From Trichoplusia ni (Eukaryota > Arthropoda > Insecta > Lepidoptera > Noctuidae), in contig NC_039478.1 of NCBI RefSeq assembly GCF_003590095.1, forward strand, positions 10,292,001-10,356,000: a stretch of 64,000 nt of DNA. The letters run 5' to 3'. The position numbers and the translations under genes were made by a program. Under the pieces are notes generated by a model. The model was given only the letters and a program-made list of their open reading frames with translations, did no database searches and had not been told where the DNA came from. Below, in pieces: positions 12,601 to 21,395 of this stretch. How positions within the stretch are numbered: position 1 is the stretch's first letter; each line of letters begins with the position of its first letter.

Positions 12601-14357
12601 ATTGAAATTCGGATTTTGTACTTTTTTTAAACGATTAATTTAACGTTTTTTAATCCTTGTGTCTCGGGGATTTCACAAACATTCAAGTCATATGTACAAA
12701 GACACCCACCCATTCGTGGATAACACAAATACTTGTTCTACGCGGGGATCGAACCCGCGACACGTCGCGCTCAATGGGTCTGGCGTGGTGACTTTAACCA
12801 CTCGGTTATCCGTGCAGTCAAAGTGTGCTTCTTAACCATTTTAAGAAAATCTGAAAAATTATGACATTATAATAATATTAAATGTTTCCTTTCATTTGGT
12901 TAATATTTCACGACGACAATCAAATAGTAAAAATGTAATTTATTTATAAAATAATTAAATAATTTTTGAATTCATCTAATTAGATTTTAAGTCGAGGTAA
13001 AACCAAATCTTTCTAGGATACAAATAAGTAATTGCAGCACAAACATTTTTGATGGTTTGTTAAAGATAAATTAAGAAATCAAAATATATTATTATCTGTC
13101 TCATGATAATGTCGTTAAGATAAAAAATTGAATACCACTCAAAAGATTTCAATGTCTCTTTTTTGTGCTTACCACCGAAAAATAAGATTAAAATCCAATC
13201 TTGTGGCTGTTGAACTATTGTATGCACGGACAGCCGAGTGGCTGAGGTCATCGCGTCAAACCCTCTACGAGCGACGTGTCGCGAGTTCGATCCCCGAGCA
13301 AGACAAACATTTTTGTGTTTCACGAATGCTTGCTTTCAGGTTGGAGGTGCATGATTTGAATGTACGTGAAATCCTCCACACTACACTAAGATTAATTCTT
13401 TAGGTACCGCAAACGTCTTCTAAAAATAATATTAACTAAAATTATTATTTATTGTTTAAATACTTAAACTTAAAATATAATATTATGTATTTATTTTAGT
13501 AAAAAATAATATTCATTCACGACTCAAAATACAATAAGTAAATAATAACGAACATTATTAACTTATCGTCGAAAGTAGAATAAAAAAAAAAACAATTTCA
13601 GATAAACTTATTCATATCAAATACAAATACCTATAACTGAACACTAATTTCGTCACTGTTAATACCGCCGAAATAGCTCAGTTGGGAGAGCGTTAGACTG
13701 AAGATCTAAAGGTCCCCGGTTCAATCCCGGGTTTCGGCATCGCTGCTGTCGCTACCACCGTTTTGTGGTTTTTATTTAAAGTTGAAATGAATTGATTGTT
13801 TTTATTTAATTATTTTTAAGTTAATATCCTAGCTATCCTAATGATAACATTGTTTTTGATTTATATTAGAAATCGAAGTTAGAATTTTTATCTAGCCCAC
13901 TGTGTCCCACTGCTGGGCAAAAGCATCCACCAAATCATGGAGCTAGTAGTTAATTAGTTTTTTAATTAATTTTCATTTACTGAAACATTGAATTTGGGTG
14001 ATATTTTTTTATAGGTTTGCTTCCAAGGTTTGTTTTAAATCAACAATTTTCATGAATTGTGAAATTATTATATTATTAAAGAAAAATAAACGTGCTTTTA
14101 TTTTATTATATTTTCAAGTCAGTAAATGCTGAATAAAGAAGGAGAGTGAGGAAGGAATAAATATCGTTTATAGTAATTAATTTAATTAAACTAAATCAAT
14201 ATCTTCGTAAATTCCCAAAAAATATATTTTTGTTTCCTTCTGTCTTTTTTTTAATAAAATTACTTTTCTAGTTTCTTACCTACCATTTTTCTATTATATC
14301 CTATCATAATAATTTATAAAATAATTTACTCACCACATTCGAATCCCCGACCGTCAT
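437..14357 (-). CDS. CRAL-TRIO domain lipid-transfer protein, alpha-tocopherol-transfer-protein-like (3'-partial)
   Basis: Spliced minus-strand gene. Coding exons in order are 14357-14334, 11715-11544, 2830-2614, 1379-1196 and 653-437. All introns have GT...AG borders and the phases join (0, 1, 2, 0), giving 271 codons plus one base. Residues about 28-90 match the helical CRAL-TRIO N-terminal region (LKTYNIT, IREWYEK, MILGHLIVRGFSVEQ). Residues about 105-250 match the lipid-binding Sec14-like fold, including the family-typical KGIHLINLPSFG and PKEVFPKELGG segments. Family members are cytosolic carriers of small hydrophobic ligands such as tocopherol, retinoids or pigments; the ligand here cannot be told. 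Relatives are usually about 290-330 residues, so 20-50 C-terminal residues are missing. No acceptor with a good polypyrimidine tract is seen between 1 and 436, so the last exon probably lies outside the window. There is no signal peptide. Family assignment is confident; the exact orthologue is not. Confidence 0.88.
1196..1379 (-). CDS. CRAL-TRIO gene, coding exon 4
   Basis: 184 nt. The acceptor is TTCTCCTACAG and the donor GTTAGT. It encodes the first half of the Sec14-like fold (residues about 139-199), including GDHWVFDFTNATLSHALQFN, which corresponds to the family's central beta-strand followed by a helix. Confidence 0.88.
1600..1728 (-). repeat. 5S-rRNA-derived SINE, internal fragment
   Basis: The reverse complement matches the middle of the copy at 61933-62289: GTTTCGGAAGGCACGT followed by the GTAGTCAGAAGCT motif. 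The 5S-like head is only partly kept. Sits in intron 4-side sequence of the CRAL-TRIO gene. Confidence 0.6.
2345..2505 (+). repeat. tRNA-derived SINE (family A), diverged copy
   Basis: Has the family's A-box segment TAGCCGAGTGGTT and the body motif ACGAATGCTTGTTCTTAG. The B-box region is deleted. Best reference copies in this window are at 13228 and 21160. Confidence 0.65.
2614..2830 (-). CDS. CRAL-TRIO gene, coding exon 3
   Basis: 217 nt. The acceptor is CTCTTTCCAG and the donor GTAAGG. It finishes the CRAL-TRIO N-terminal motif (MILGHLIVRGFSVEQCKEK) and starts the ligand-binding domain (YWIIPPMKTIDNHRIVIFR). It begins in phase 1 and ends in phase 2, matching its neighbours. Confidence 0.9.
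3030..3125 (-). repeat. Interspersed repeat R, 3' part
   Basis: Reads as a degenerate form of the R-family 3' region: a run of TCTGTCTGT-type sequence next to the segment resembling TAGCTATCACGGTTCATGAG seen at 19350 and 31040. Strongly eroded. Confidence 0.4.
4918..5308 (+). repeat. 5S-rRNA-derived SINE with 14-16-bp target-site duplication
   Basis: The element spans about 4934-5292. Its head contains GATCACAGGTTAAGC, CGCGGTTGGTCCGTGG and GATGGGTGACC. These correspond in order and spacing to the RNA polymerase III promoter of 5S rRNA (box A, intermediate element, box C). The body is about 250 bp with no tRNA similarity, and the tail is GATGATG. It is flanked by the direct repeat ATGTGTTCTTAGTGGA (4918-4933 and 5293-5308), consistent with LINE-driven retroposition. 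The flanking DNA right of it looks like an antisense family-A SINE. Confidence 0.8.
5293..5400 (-). repeat. tRNA-derived SINE (family A) interrupted by the 5S-derived SINE
   Basis: GTGGATAACACAAATGCTTG here equals the antisense body of family A (compare 12718-12740). The copy continues into a degraded head with CCACGCC...GCGCAGTCA. The left part ends at the target-site duplication near 4918. Confidence 0.5.
5740..5815 (+). mobile_element. Helitron 5'-end relic
   Basis: ATGCGAAAGTTTTTAAGTATGG followed by a GGATGTTTGTTACTCTTTCAC stretch corresponds to the 5' terminal region of the Helitron at 57030-57322 (reverse complement). No CTAG end is nearby, so it is truncated. Confidence 0.5.
5816..7740. 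other. AT-rich intron sequence without recognisable features
   Basis: Part of intron 2 of the CRAL-TRIO gene. Only short chance reading frames occur. No splice-flanked open segment, RNA gene or repeat family known from elsewhere in the window was recognised. Confidence 0.5.
7760..7850 (+). repeat. LINE 3'-end-like fragment with poly-G tract
   Basis: GCAGCTATGTCCAACAGTGG resembles the 'tatgtccagcagtgga' segment common near 3' ends of lepidopteran non-LTR elements. It is preceded by twelve G at 7797-7808, unusual in this AT-rich region. No coding frame remains. Confidence 0.35.
8823..8985 (+). repeat. tRNA-derived SINE (family A), 5'-eroded
   Basis: B box GGCTCGATCCCCGCGTAGG is followed by the body AATCCACGAATG, the GTGTGGGTGTC...CATGTAACTTGAATGTTTATGAA segment and a tail containing TTTTAGTGCGAGAGCCG. 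The A-box half is largely lost. Confidence 0.7.
10243..10281. repeat. Perfect 17-bp inverted repeat (hairpin)
   Basis: Arms ATATATTGATAATATAT (10243-10259) and ATATATTATCAATATAT (10265-10281) are exact reverse complements around the 5-base loop TGATC. A related ATATATGATCAAT follows at once. Lies in intron 2. Confidence 0.85.
11114..11140. repeat. Perfect 12-bp inverted repeat (hairpin)
   Basis: AGTATTCTAGAT and ATCTAGAATACT flank a 3-base loop AAT. Located 404 bases 3' of coding exon 2, inside intron 2. No function can be assigned. Confidence 0.8.
11310..11460 (+). repeat. Interspersed repeat with ACATGTCTAAGAACACT motif
   Basis: AAACGGCTCAAAC...ACATGTCTAAGAACACTC...CATAATTCA...CTTATAACACCCCT recurs at 63080-63170 with the same order and spacing. 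An unclassified old repeat shared by two distant places. Confidence 0.5.
11544..11715 (-). CDS. CRAL-TRIO gene, coding exon 2
   Basis: 172 nt. The acceptor is CTTTTGTCAACAG and the donor GTGAGT. It encodes residues 9-65 plus one base, beginning YPNFNYSIN and ending PHLPQGQL. This is the start of the N-terminal helical region. Confidence 0.85.
11765..11835 (-). repeat. tRNA-derived SINE (family A), 3' tail only
   Basis: TTTAATCCTCGTGTCGCGGGGG and the following TTTCAAATGTTCAAG match the antisense 3' tail of family A (compare 12655 and 21300-21345). Confidence 0.55.
12449..12565 (+). repeat. Interspersed repeat R, 5' part
   Basis: AAGTGCGAGTCGGCCTCGCG then GAGGGTTCCGTACA is the R-family head, also seen at 49145-49180 and, reversed, at 31240-31300. 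The element is truncated after about 110 bases. Confidence 0.55.
12655..12825 (-). repeat. tRNA-derived SINE (family A), near-complete
   Basis: Antisense copy. Reading from 12825, TGACTGCACGGATAACCGAGTG (A box) is followed by CGCGGGTTCGATCCCCGCG (B box), the ACAAATACTTG body and the CCCCGAGACACAAGGAT tail. The head resembles a tRNA of the Leu/Ser type. Confidence 0.8.
13228..13402 (+). repeat. tRNA-derived SINE (family A), near-complete
   Basis: GCACGGACAGCCGAGTGGCT (A box), TCGCGAGTTCGATCCCCG (B box), then the body ACAAACATTTTTGTG...TTTCACGAATGCTTGC. Open frames of 87 and 91 codons over this stretch are by-products of the SINE, not genes. Confidence 0.8.
13667..13739 (+). tRNA. tRNA-Phe (GAA)
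   Basis: A 73-nt cloverleaf. The acceptor stem GCCGAAA pairs with TTTCGGC. The D-arm and A box read TAGCTCAGTTGGGAGAGC, the anticodon loop is CTGAAGA, and the T arm and B box read CCCCGGTTCAATCCCGGG. There is no intron and no encoded CCA, as usual for a nuclear tRNA. A TTTT stretch at 13761-13764 could end RNA polymerase III transcription. It lies in intron 1 of the CRAL-TRIO gene on the opposite strand. Confidence 0.97.
13893..13950 (+). repeat. LINE fragment
   Basis: TGTCCCACTGCTGGGCAAA...CCACCAAATCATGGAGC is a segment common in lepidopteran non-LTR retrotransposon 3' regions. Too short to classify. Confidence 0.35.
14334..14357 (-). CDS. CRAL-TRIO gene, coding exon 1
   Basis: Encodes MTVGDSNV, starting at the ATG at 14357 and ending in phase 0 at the donor GTGAGT (14333). 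Short first coding exons are common in this family. The start is supported by the TATA/initiator pair about 60-90 bases upstream and by the clean join to exon 2. Confidence 0.75.
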
Positions 14358-14418
14358 TTTGACACTGATATAGAACCCGCACTAACACAATATCTTCGCT
14401 TCACAACCGAACAAACTC

Positions 14419-14450
14419 TGAACCATGGTACCTTAGAACCATTTATTATA
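14419..14450 (-). promoter_or_regulatory. Core promoter of the CRAL-TRIO gene: TATA box plus initiator
   Basis: On the minus strand TATAATAAA starts at 14450 and an arthropod-type initiator TCAGAGT places its A at 14419. The spacing is 31 bases, as expected for TATA to transcription start. The start codon is 62 bases further on. Inferred from motif and spacing only. Confidence 0.55.
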
Positions 14451-15056
14451 TCCTGCATTTGCGCATCGCTTAGCTCTGGGTTTTTTGCGCGATCTATATT
14501 TAGAAGTTCTAATTTTAACTGCCGTTTGTCTTTCTCACGTGTTTTTTTTTTTATTAAAATTTGTAATTTTATTGGATGACAATATCTTATTGTAAAAGAA
14601 AAGGAGGAAAAAACATTATTTTGTTAAGTAAATTATAGATATTTATTGCAAAAAAACTATAGACTAATTTTGAAATAGGTTCAAAAATTAAGTCATGATT
14701 ATGTCATTTTAAAAACATTTTTAAAGTTAGGTACCAACGTCATACATTTTTTGTCCGTTATTATATTTAAAGAATTCCATCATCTTGCGCCTAGTATTGA
14801 CCATTAATATTATTGGAACAAACACTTTCCGATTTTTCAACCACCATCGTCCCATTAAACTTGAAAATAAATAAGTAAATTTCGATTTCAAACTTGCCTG
14901 TCTCTAAACAGACGCCAAAGCGAATCTTCCAGATCAGATTGTTCATCACCACATTATATTCTAGTATTTTACACATTATATCATTATATTAGACAACACC
15001 TTTCTTCAAATTAAACAGAATTTCAAGTTACAACACAAAAAAAAAATATATATATC

Positions 15057-15180
15057 CTATCCGTGCAGTCATTTTTTTGACTGCACGGATAGCCGAGGGG
15101 TTGAGGTCACCGAGGCGTTTGTGTAATCCCCGAATGCTTCCTTTCCTGTCTCGGACGAATCCGTCCCTAAAAAACATTTA
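15057..15180 (+). repeat. tRNA-derived SINE (family A) with inverted-repeat head
   Basis: The SINE head TGACTGCACGGATAG (15078-15092) is preceded by its exact reverse complement CTATCCGTGCAGTCA (15057-15071), separated by six T. The SINE then continues as CCGAGGGGTTGAGGTCA, with the B-box region deleted, into a short body and tail. Confidence 0.75.
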
Positions 15181-15264
15181 AAATTCAAAGTAGTCGATTC
15201 CTCCGAATCGACTGCTAACCCTAAATAACTTAGTGCGGGAGTCGTATAAAAAATTGCAGATGTA

Positions 15265-15312
15265 AAAGAGATACCGCTCTACGCCTTGTAGTGTTCTGTC
15301 ACGCTCCCACAA
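15265..15312. repeat. Short repeat with CTCTACG...TGTAGTG core
   Basis: GAGATACCGCTCTACGCC and the following TTGTAGTG...TGTC recur at 33645-33690 and, diverged, at 51945-51995. Unclassified short interspersed motif. Confidence 0.4.
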
Positions 15313-15674
15313 CTGTATTAATATTACTGAAACTGATGTTCGTAGGCGCCTCGTGTTGTGTATTTTAAGATGTTGTTTGCCGGTAATAACTTGCCACCAA
15401 GAGGTCTTGGTCGGTTTAAAATAATGGTTGAAATAAGGGTTACGGACAATGAAAATCAAATTTTGCTCATGAAATTGGTTACAAATCAAATTCCTGGCCG
15501 TAGCCAAGGTTGCTTAACTTCAACCTTTATTTTTCTTTTTTATAGTAACTATCGTGAAATTGATTCATTATTCGTAACTGGCCGGGCAATCCTGATTAAC
15601 AGGTCTGAGTAAACCGTTGCGTCATTTAATAATTTATTTTACCAAGCAGCAACAGATACATCATCAGTGATAAT

Positions 15675-15790
15675 TTCGACTGTCTAGCTATCACGTTTCG
15701 TGATGACAGTCTGACAGTCAGAATGACAGACAACGATACCTCTTTAAAAGGGTTTCGATTTTATCCTTTCTATATGGTACCCTAAAATAC
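15675..15790 (+). repeat. Interspersed repeat R, 3' part
   Basis: GTCTAGCTATCACGTTTCGTG...GACAGTCTGACAG...ATATGGTACCCTAAAATA. This is the R-family 3' region, ending in a degenerate TACGGAACCC. It abuts the exon-like segment at 15801. Confidence 0.55.
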
Positions 15791-15800
15791 GTTCGTTAAC

Positions 15801-15932
15801 CTTTCTGGTAGAGTCAAAAATATACGCAAGCGATCCCGATTGACCGGTCAACATAAGTTCGGGACCGTGGTGGCCAATATGATCAAAAAGTTGATAAGGA
15901 ATCCCAATCTGGTTGACTTTAATTATAGGACT
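15801..15932 (-). CDS. Candidate isolated coding exon, product unknown
   Basis: On the minus strand the acceptor is TTGCGTTCCAG and the donor AAAG|GTTAAC. They bound 132 nt that stay open and are phase 0 at both ends (44 residues). The peptide contains GIPYQLFDHIGHHGPELML and TGQSGSLAYIFDST. It is richer in G, P, H and D than chance frames nearby, which are dominated by I, F, K and N. It lies 1.4 kb upstream of the CRAL-TRIO promoter on the same strand, so it would belong to another gene. I do not recognise the protein. It could also be a relic of a mobile-element gene. Confidence 0.4.
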
Positions 15933-16609
15933 CTGGAACGCAATACAAGTAACTTTAAAACTAGAAAAAAGTAAATTTATATCTTTCCATTCCATCCTTC
16001 CATATACGAAAATAATTGTCTTTGAGAACAATGAAATTCAGACGGTAAGAAAATTACTAATTATTATCCAACGTCAAAGTTTAGGAAAAGGGGAATTTTT
16101 GCATTCAGACTTCAATAAAAACAGTAATAACACAGAAGATGGAGTAACTAACATAAAAAATCGTATAAATTACGAGGTAAGTTAGCAATTTGACTTCGGT
16201 TTTACCCAAACCGTCGTCAAAACATTTTTTTTTTGGGTACTAAACTGGATTTTATTATGGTGTAACAGAATAAAGTATTTTTCCGACGTATTTGCGACTT
16301 CATATTCATAATAAGGCAGTTATGAATGTTATGAGACAGTCATGCATATTATATTATAGGTGTGATAGAAGCTAGCTCAAACTTGTACGTTGCATTTAAA
16401 TGGGTGTCATTTAAGTAACAATTTCCTTAATAAACCATATTACAATGTGACAAGAATAAATTTACCAGTAATTTTTAGCTTTGCATCTTTGCATTGTTCG
16501 GGAGTTTTTGAAGTGGCAACAACAACCCACTGCGCACTACGTTAACGCTAAGGTCATTCTCGTTAAACAAACATTTATGTGAACCACGTCAAGTCACAAG
16601 ACATCCAAA

Positions 16610-16720
16610 CGCAGAAAAAGTGAGTTTTGAGCCTGGGTGTATTTGTGCATGTGACTTAAGAATTTGTGGAACCCCCGCGACACAAGGAATAAACTTGTTA
16701 GCGCAGAAGTGTTTAAGAAA
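16610..16720 (+). repeat. tRNA-derived SINE (family A), tail fragment
   Basis: CCTGGGTGTATTTGTGCATG, TGACTTAAGAATTTGTGGAA and CCCCGCGACACAAGGAATAA are the family-A 3' half (compare 21275-21350). Confidence 0.65.
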
Positions 16721-16762
16721 ATCTAATGGAATTGGTTTATGCTAAGGTAGTGAAGATCAACT

Positions 16763-17005
16763 GGGCTCCAATTAAAATGGCCGATGAATGAATGAAATTT
16801 GGATCATAATGTCAATTTTCGTATTATCTTAAGAATGTTTCTACACAGTAATTGTAAATTCAGTATGGGACGGTAGACTCAAGGTCAATACAATTAACTT
16901 CCAATTATTGTATTTCCAAAATGCTTAAGAGAATAGGAAAAATTTCAAATTTAATCCAATTGCCATTCATTCAACCGCCATTGTAAAATAGTAGAATCGG
17001 GGCCC
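16763..17005. mobile_element. MITE-like element, copy 1
   Basis: 243 bp, similar along its whole length to 41726-41967. The left end GGGCTCCAATTAAAATGGCC and the right end (inverted) GGGCCCCGATTCTACTATTT are imperfect inverted repeats. The shared centre includes CAATACAATTAACTTCCAA. No transposase and no clear target-site duplication. The ends suggest a DNA transposon of the CAGGG-ended type; the superfamily is uncertain. Confidence 0.7.
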
Positions 17006-17599
17006 TGGTCCTTTTACAAGTTTACCTTAACTTAGATACCAGCGAATCCAGTTGCAGACTTATTTCCCGAGCTACACTGGAATCGGTTTCCAGTCTTGAA
17101 TGATTGTAAGCAATATTTCACATAAAACGACCGTCCAAAAACGTTTGATAAAAGCCAGCATTGTAACGACTTGATACCGTACTGTAAGATTTTTAATAAC
17201 TTTCAAATATAAGTAATTAATTTTAACAGTTTCAATTCAGCTCTCGTAAATTACAAAAACAAAAAATATTCGATATTATCTGCTTAATTCTTTCTCTCGT
17301 TCACTCCTCTATCGGGTGATATCATCTACTAATTCTACTATGACATCTCCTAATTATAGATTTATTTAATAACAAAAATACTCCACATGAACAATAACAA
17401 ATTACGAGTTTTATTACATTAATAATAATGATGCCTTTATATAAGACATTTATAAAACGGGAAATAATGCAACAAAAACTTTGAAAATTATTTAAAAATG
17501 CAACTGAATATACATTTGAGTTAGATTTAACTAAGTTTAAACATCATAGTATAAGTCTGTTATTATTCTCTAATAATATGATATTATTTTTATTATATA
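17006..17599. other. Non-coding AT-rich stretch
   Basis: No open segment, RNA gene or repeat shared with the rest of the window was recognised here. Confidence 0.5.
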
Positions 17600-17832
17600 C
17601 TAGCTGACCCAGCAAACGTTGTTTTGCCGAATATGTCATATGTATATATGCCACATTATAAAAAAATAAAAACGAATAAATATTTTCCCTTATCGCTTAG
17701 GGGTATGAAAAATAGATGTTGTTTTATTCTCAGGCCTATCCATTATGTATACAAAATTTCATAAGAATCGGTCGAACCGTTTTGGAGGAGTACGGTAACT
17801 AACATCGTGACACGGGAATTTTATATATTAGA
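17600..17832 (-). mobile_element. Non-autonomous Helitron, distinct family
   Basis: On the minus strand it starts TCTAATATATAAAATTCCCG and ends ...TTTGCTGGGTCAGCTAG. TC start and CTAG end are Helitron hallmarks. The flanking A/T pattern fits insertion at AT. Internal sequence differs from the 250-bp family. Confidence 0.65.
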
Positions 17833-18559
17833 TTTAGTTTTATCACATCATTAAAAAAGGAAAGTAATTGGGAGCTAAAAACATCACTTGCTAGTGAAAA
17901 GCATACTGGTAGGTGACGTCACACGAGATTGTAAATCACTGAGTAGCCACCATTTTTTGTTTGCGGCATATAGCTTCATCTCTCTTTCACACCTGCACTG
18001 TAGGGGTATGCTCTGAGGCAGTGATTGGAGGACAAAGGGTGGAAGTAGATACAAGACAATAGCCAGTTAATACGAAATAAGGATAAATAGCGATTAATTA
18101 TCATACAAAGTCAATTAATTTTTAATTTAATTTTTATTTTGCAAGTGATTAACGTTTTGAAACTGCTGTTTTTTTTGCGATGTCGTATTTTAACAGAATG
18201 ATCTAATTCTTACATGATACAAAGGCACGGTTGCAATTTTCAGTATATGAACGTTTTTTTATTTAAGAATTTAATAAGAATCAGTTTTAGTCTGGTACTG
18301 CTATTCCACAACCTTCGCACAGCGCCATCTAGTCTCAAACTAAGCAAAGCTTGTGTTATGAGTTCTGGACTACAAAAATTAAAAGATATATTACTAGTTA
18401 GCCGTTTTCCAGGCATTTTCAAAAGGTTATAGTAATGACACTAGATTCACGGTTTCAAAATGTTATTTTCATGGAGAAGAACCGGCAAGAAACTCCATCA
18501 GCTACTCTTTTAAAGATAAAAAAACATGTACAACTGCTAAAAGTATTAATATATCTATA

Positions 18560-18811
18560 TCTATATACTAATATATAAAGCTGAAGAGTTTGTTTGATTG
18601 TTTGTTTGAACGCGCTAATCTCAGGAACTACTGGTCCAAATTGAAAAAATCTTTTTGTGTTGACTAGACCATTCATCGAGGAAGGCTTAGGCTATAAACC
18701 ATCATGCTGCGACTAATAGGAGCGAAGATACAATGGAAAATGTGAAAAAAACAGGGCAGGTATAAATCAATATCTTCTACCCACGGGGACGAAGTCGCGG
18801 GCAACAGCTAG
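18560..18811 (+). mobile_element. Short non-autonomous Helitron (250-bp family)
   Basis: Starts TCTATATACTAATATATAAA and ends GAAGTCGCGGGCAACAGCTAG, with T following. The short GAC-GAA-GTC stem near the 3' end is the expected terminal hairpin. Inserted after A, before T. Confidence 0.85.
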
Positions 18812-19349
18812 TTTAAAATATACAGACATATTCAAGAGAAAATTACCATAACGCGAGTGTATTTTGACATATTTTGTCACGATTCCACAAACATAATGGT
18901 ATTCCTATAACAATGAAAAATATTTATAACGCTAATCCCTCTGAAACCCGAAAAAAAATGCATGAAAAAGATTAGATCTTAACAGAACCTGAATTGCGAA
19001 ACAACAGATCTATAGACAAATAGTCTGGGAATACCTGATGTTAAATTTTTTAGTTGGGCGTAAATATAACAGGTTTAACGAGAACTGGCGATTGCTTGGA
19101 AAAAAACCATACAAATATACAGCCTTTTGTTTCAGCTATGTAACTAGTAAATAGGAATGATAATGCAAAGAAGAAAACAAAGATACGACTTAGATTCAAT
19201 GACGTAAACGAAATGTAATTAAACCGGTCAAGTGACAGACGGAGAGACACATAGGGGTCCATAAGAATAGGCTAAAGATAAACGAATGTGATAACTAGGG
19301 AGAGTAGCCAATTAATTTATGAGTGGGTTCGCAAGTTTTTTTGAAAAAT

Positions 19350-19455
19350 TTCAAGTGTCTAGCTATCACGGTTCATGAGATGCAGCTTGGTGATAAACCG
19401 ACGGACGGAGAGTAGCACCTCAGTAAATGTATTCATTTTTTACCCTTTGGGTCTA
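19350..19455 (+). repeat. Interspersed repeat R, 3' part
   Basis: GTCTAGCTATCACGGTTCAT, then CAGCTTGGTGATAAACCGACGG and TTTACCCTTTGGGTCTAAACC, the typical R 3' region. Confidence 0.6.
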
Positions 19456-19702
19456 AACCCGGAAAACTGATACTCATAAACAACGAATGATTAACGATAA
19501 AAACTGGACAAAAGGACCAAAAAATCAAAGATGTTTTGCTCGCCTTCAAATTTCTCATAAGCGACAAAAAACGACTTATATGCACAGATGCACACGTCAA
19601 CAGGTAATTGATTAATAAAACCAAGATTTCTTGACTAATTTCATGACGATTTACAAAAATAAGGTGCACTCGAATTTAATTTTGTTATTGTAATATTAAC
19701 GA

Positions 19703-19905
19703 CTAGCTGTTGCCCGCGGGAGTGTCTGCTACAAATCGAAAATGATCCAACGGGAACATAAAACGGGGACAAAAACTATCGAATGTGTTAATATTGGCTT
19801 TAAACTATCCGTGTACCAAGTCTCGTCTAAATCCGTTCAGTGGTTTTTGCGTGACAGAGGAACAAACATCCATACATACAAACTTTCGCGATTGTAATTG
19901 AACGA
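19703..19905 (-). mobile_element. Helitron relic
   Basis: Begins on the plus strand as CTAGCTGTTGCCCGCGG (antisense Helitron 3' end). It reaches CATACATACAAACTTTCGCG, the antisense 5' terminal region seen in the copy at 57030-57322. The last bases of the 5' end are eroded. Confidence 0.65.
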
Positions 19906-20261
19906 TCCTTGACCGAGGGACCGATGAAAAAAATTAAAGAATCTTACCTTCCGATAACCCTCATAAAAATAACCTTTAAATAAAATTAATTTTCTAAAAC
20001 CCCTTAGTTATAAAAAACCCATGGATGGTCTTTATATACACCAATAACAAAACGAATGGAAAATTTTACTCCGCCTTTTTGACTTCACCAAATTTTATTT
20101 TTTACTGTTTTGATCCGTTTTTTTGCGGCCTTGGGTCATTCAAAATTTGTCCGAATATAATTGCATGTTGTTGTTTACAATATTATTTTTAGATTTCCAT
20201 GACCTTCCTTTAAGAAAAAACTAATTAGAGTTAAATAGGATATATATAAAGTGGCATAAAA

Positions 20262-20345
20262 AACGGCCTTGTATGAGTCGGACTCGAAGACGTAAGGTTC
20301 TGTATAATTAACTATGAAGACTTGAATGAAAATATAGTCGTTTTT
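20262..20345 (+). repeat. Interspersed repeat R, 5' part
   Basis: GAGTCGGACTCGAAGACG followed by TAAGGTTCTGTATAATTA matches the R head. Truncated. Confidence 0.4.
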
Positions 20346-20784
20346 GGCCCTTAAAAAAATAGTTTGTAATTTTTTTACCAGATGAATAAATATAAAAAAA
20401 AAAAAAACTTTGAATAATTATCATTATCAGATTGCAAAAGATGACAAATTCAACTCCATCAGCAATCAAATTTTATATTAAAGTCCTCAACTGTGTCAGA
20501 CCTGTGACCCCGTTTATGGCTATTAAAAGGCCCTTTCTCTTCCTATTAATGTATCCCGCGAATGAAAAAAGATTAAACATTTCCAATATTTCACACAACG
20601 CCATCTAGTTTCAAACTAAGCAAGTGTATTTTGCACTGTACTAGACAAGTGATAAACATACGCATATATTTTTAAATACATAAATATAAATTATACAATC
20701 TATAAATACTTGTAAAACTGGTATTAATACAATGAATGTGAATTAAAAACAGAGGTAGGTACATGATTGTTATAATATATTAAA

Positions 20785-21042
20785 CTAGCTGTTGCCCGCG
20801 ACTTCGTCCCCGTCGGTAGAAGATATACTCGTAAGTTATGATTTATGTTGCCCTGTCCTGTTTTTTTTCAAATTTTCCATTGTATCTTCGGTCCTACTAG
20901 TCGCACCGCGATGGTTTATAGCCTTAAACCTTCCTCGATGAAAGGTCTATTCAACACAAAAAGAATTTTTCAATTTGGACCAGTAGTTCCTGAGATTAGC
21001 GCGTTCAAACAAACAAACTCTTCAGCTTTATATGTTAGTATA
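20785..21042 (-). mobile_element. Short non-autonomous Helitron (250-bp family)
   Basis: Antisense copy running from CTAG at 20785 to the TTTATATGTTAGTATA end at about 21042. The 88-codon frame over it is the antisense frame shared by most copies of this family. Confidence 0.85.
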
Positions 21043-21159
21043 AAACGGAACAAGAAAACCGGTTTAGGTACAACACAAGCTTATGACATGGTACCGTTAC
21101 TGGTTGAATAAAAAAAGAGATTTAAGAATTCTAAAAATATAATGAATGACGTTTAAACT

Positions 21160-21395
21160 GACTGCACGGATAGTTGAGTGGTTGAGGTCATTACGCCAAA
21201 ACTCACTGAGCCTAACGCGTCGCGAGTTTGATCCCTGCGTAGGACAAGCATTTCTGTTATCTACGAATGCTTGTTCTGAGTATCTGCGTCTTTGTGCACG
21301 TGATTTGATTGTTCATGAAACCCCCCGCGACACAAGGATTAAGTTCCATAATACGGGAGTCGGTTCCGTACCCAAGAGGCAAAACATAGCCCTAT
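21160..21395 (+). repeat. tRNA-derived SINE (family A), best-preserved copy
   Basis: Full order visible: TGACTGCACGGATAG head, TTGAGTGGTTGAGGTCA A box, TCGCGAGTTTGATCCCTGCG B box, the ACGAATGCTTGTTCTGAG body, GTGCACGTGATTTGATTGTT, and the CCCCCCGCGACACAAGGATT tail. An R-family fragment (antisense) follows from about 21365 to 21470. Confidence 0.85.

Noticed and set aside
13060..13403. Overlapping 87- and 91-codon frames on both strands
   Set aside because: They lie over a tRNA-derived SINE; similar frames appear at 21146-21445, 22152-22427 and 30538-30906 for the same reason.
15178..15507. 109-codon minus frame
   Set aside because: It overlaps a SINE tail and the short CTCTACG repeat, and changes character along its length; best explained as chance.
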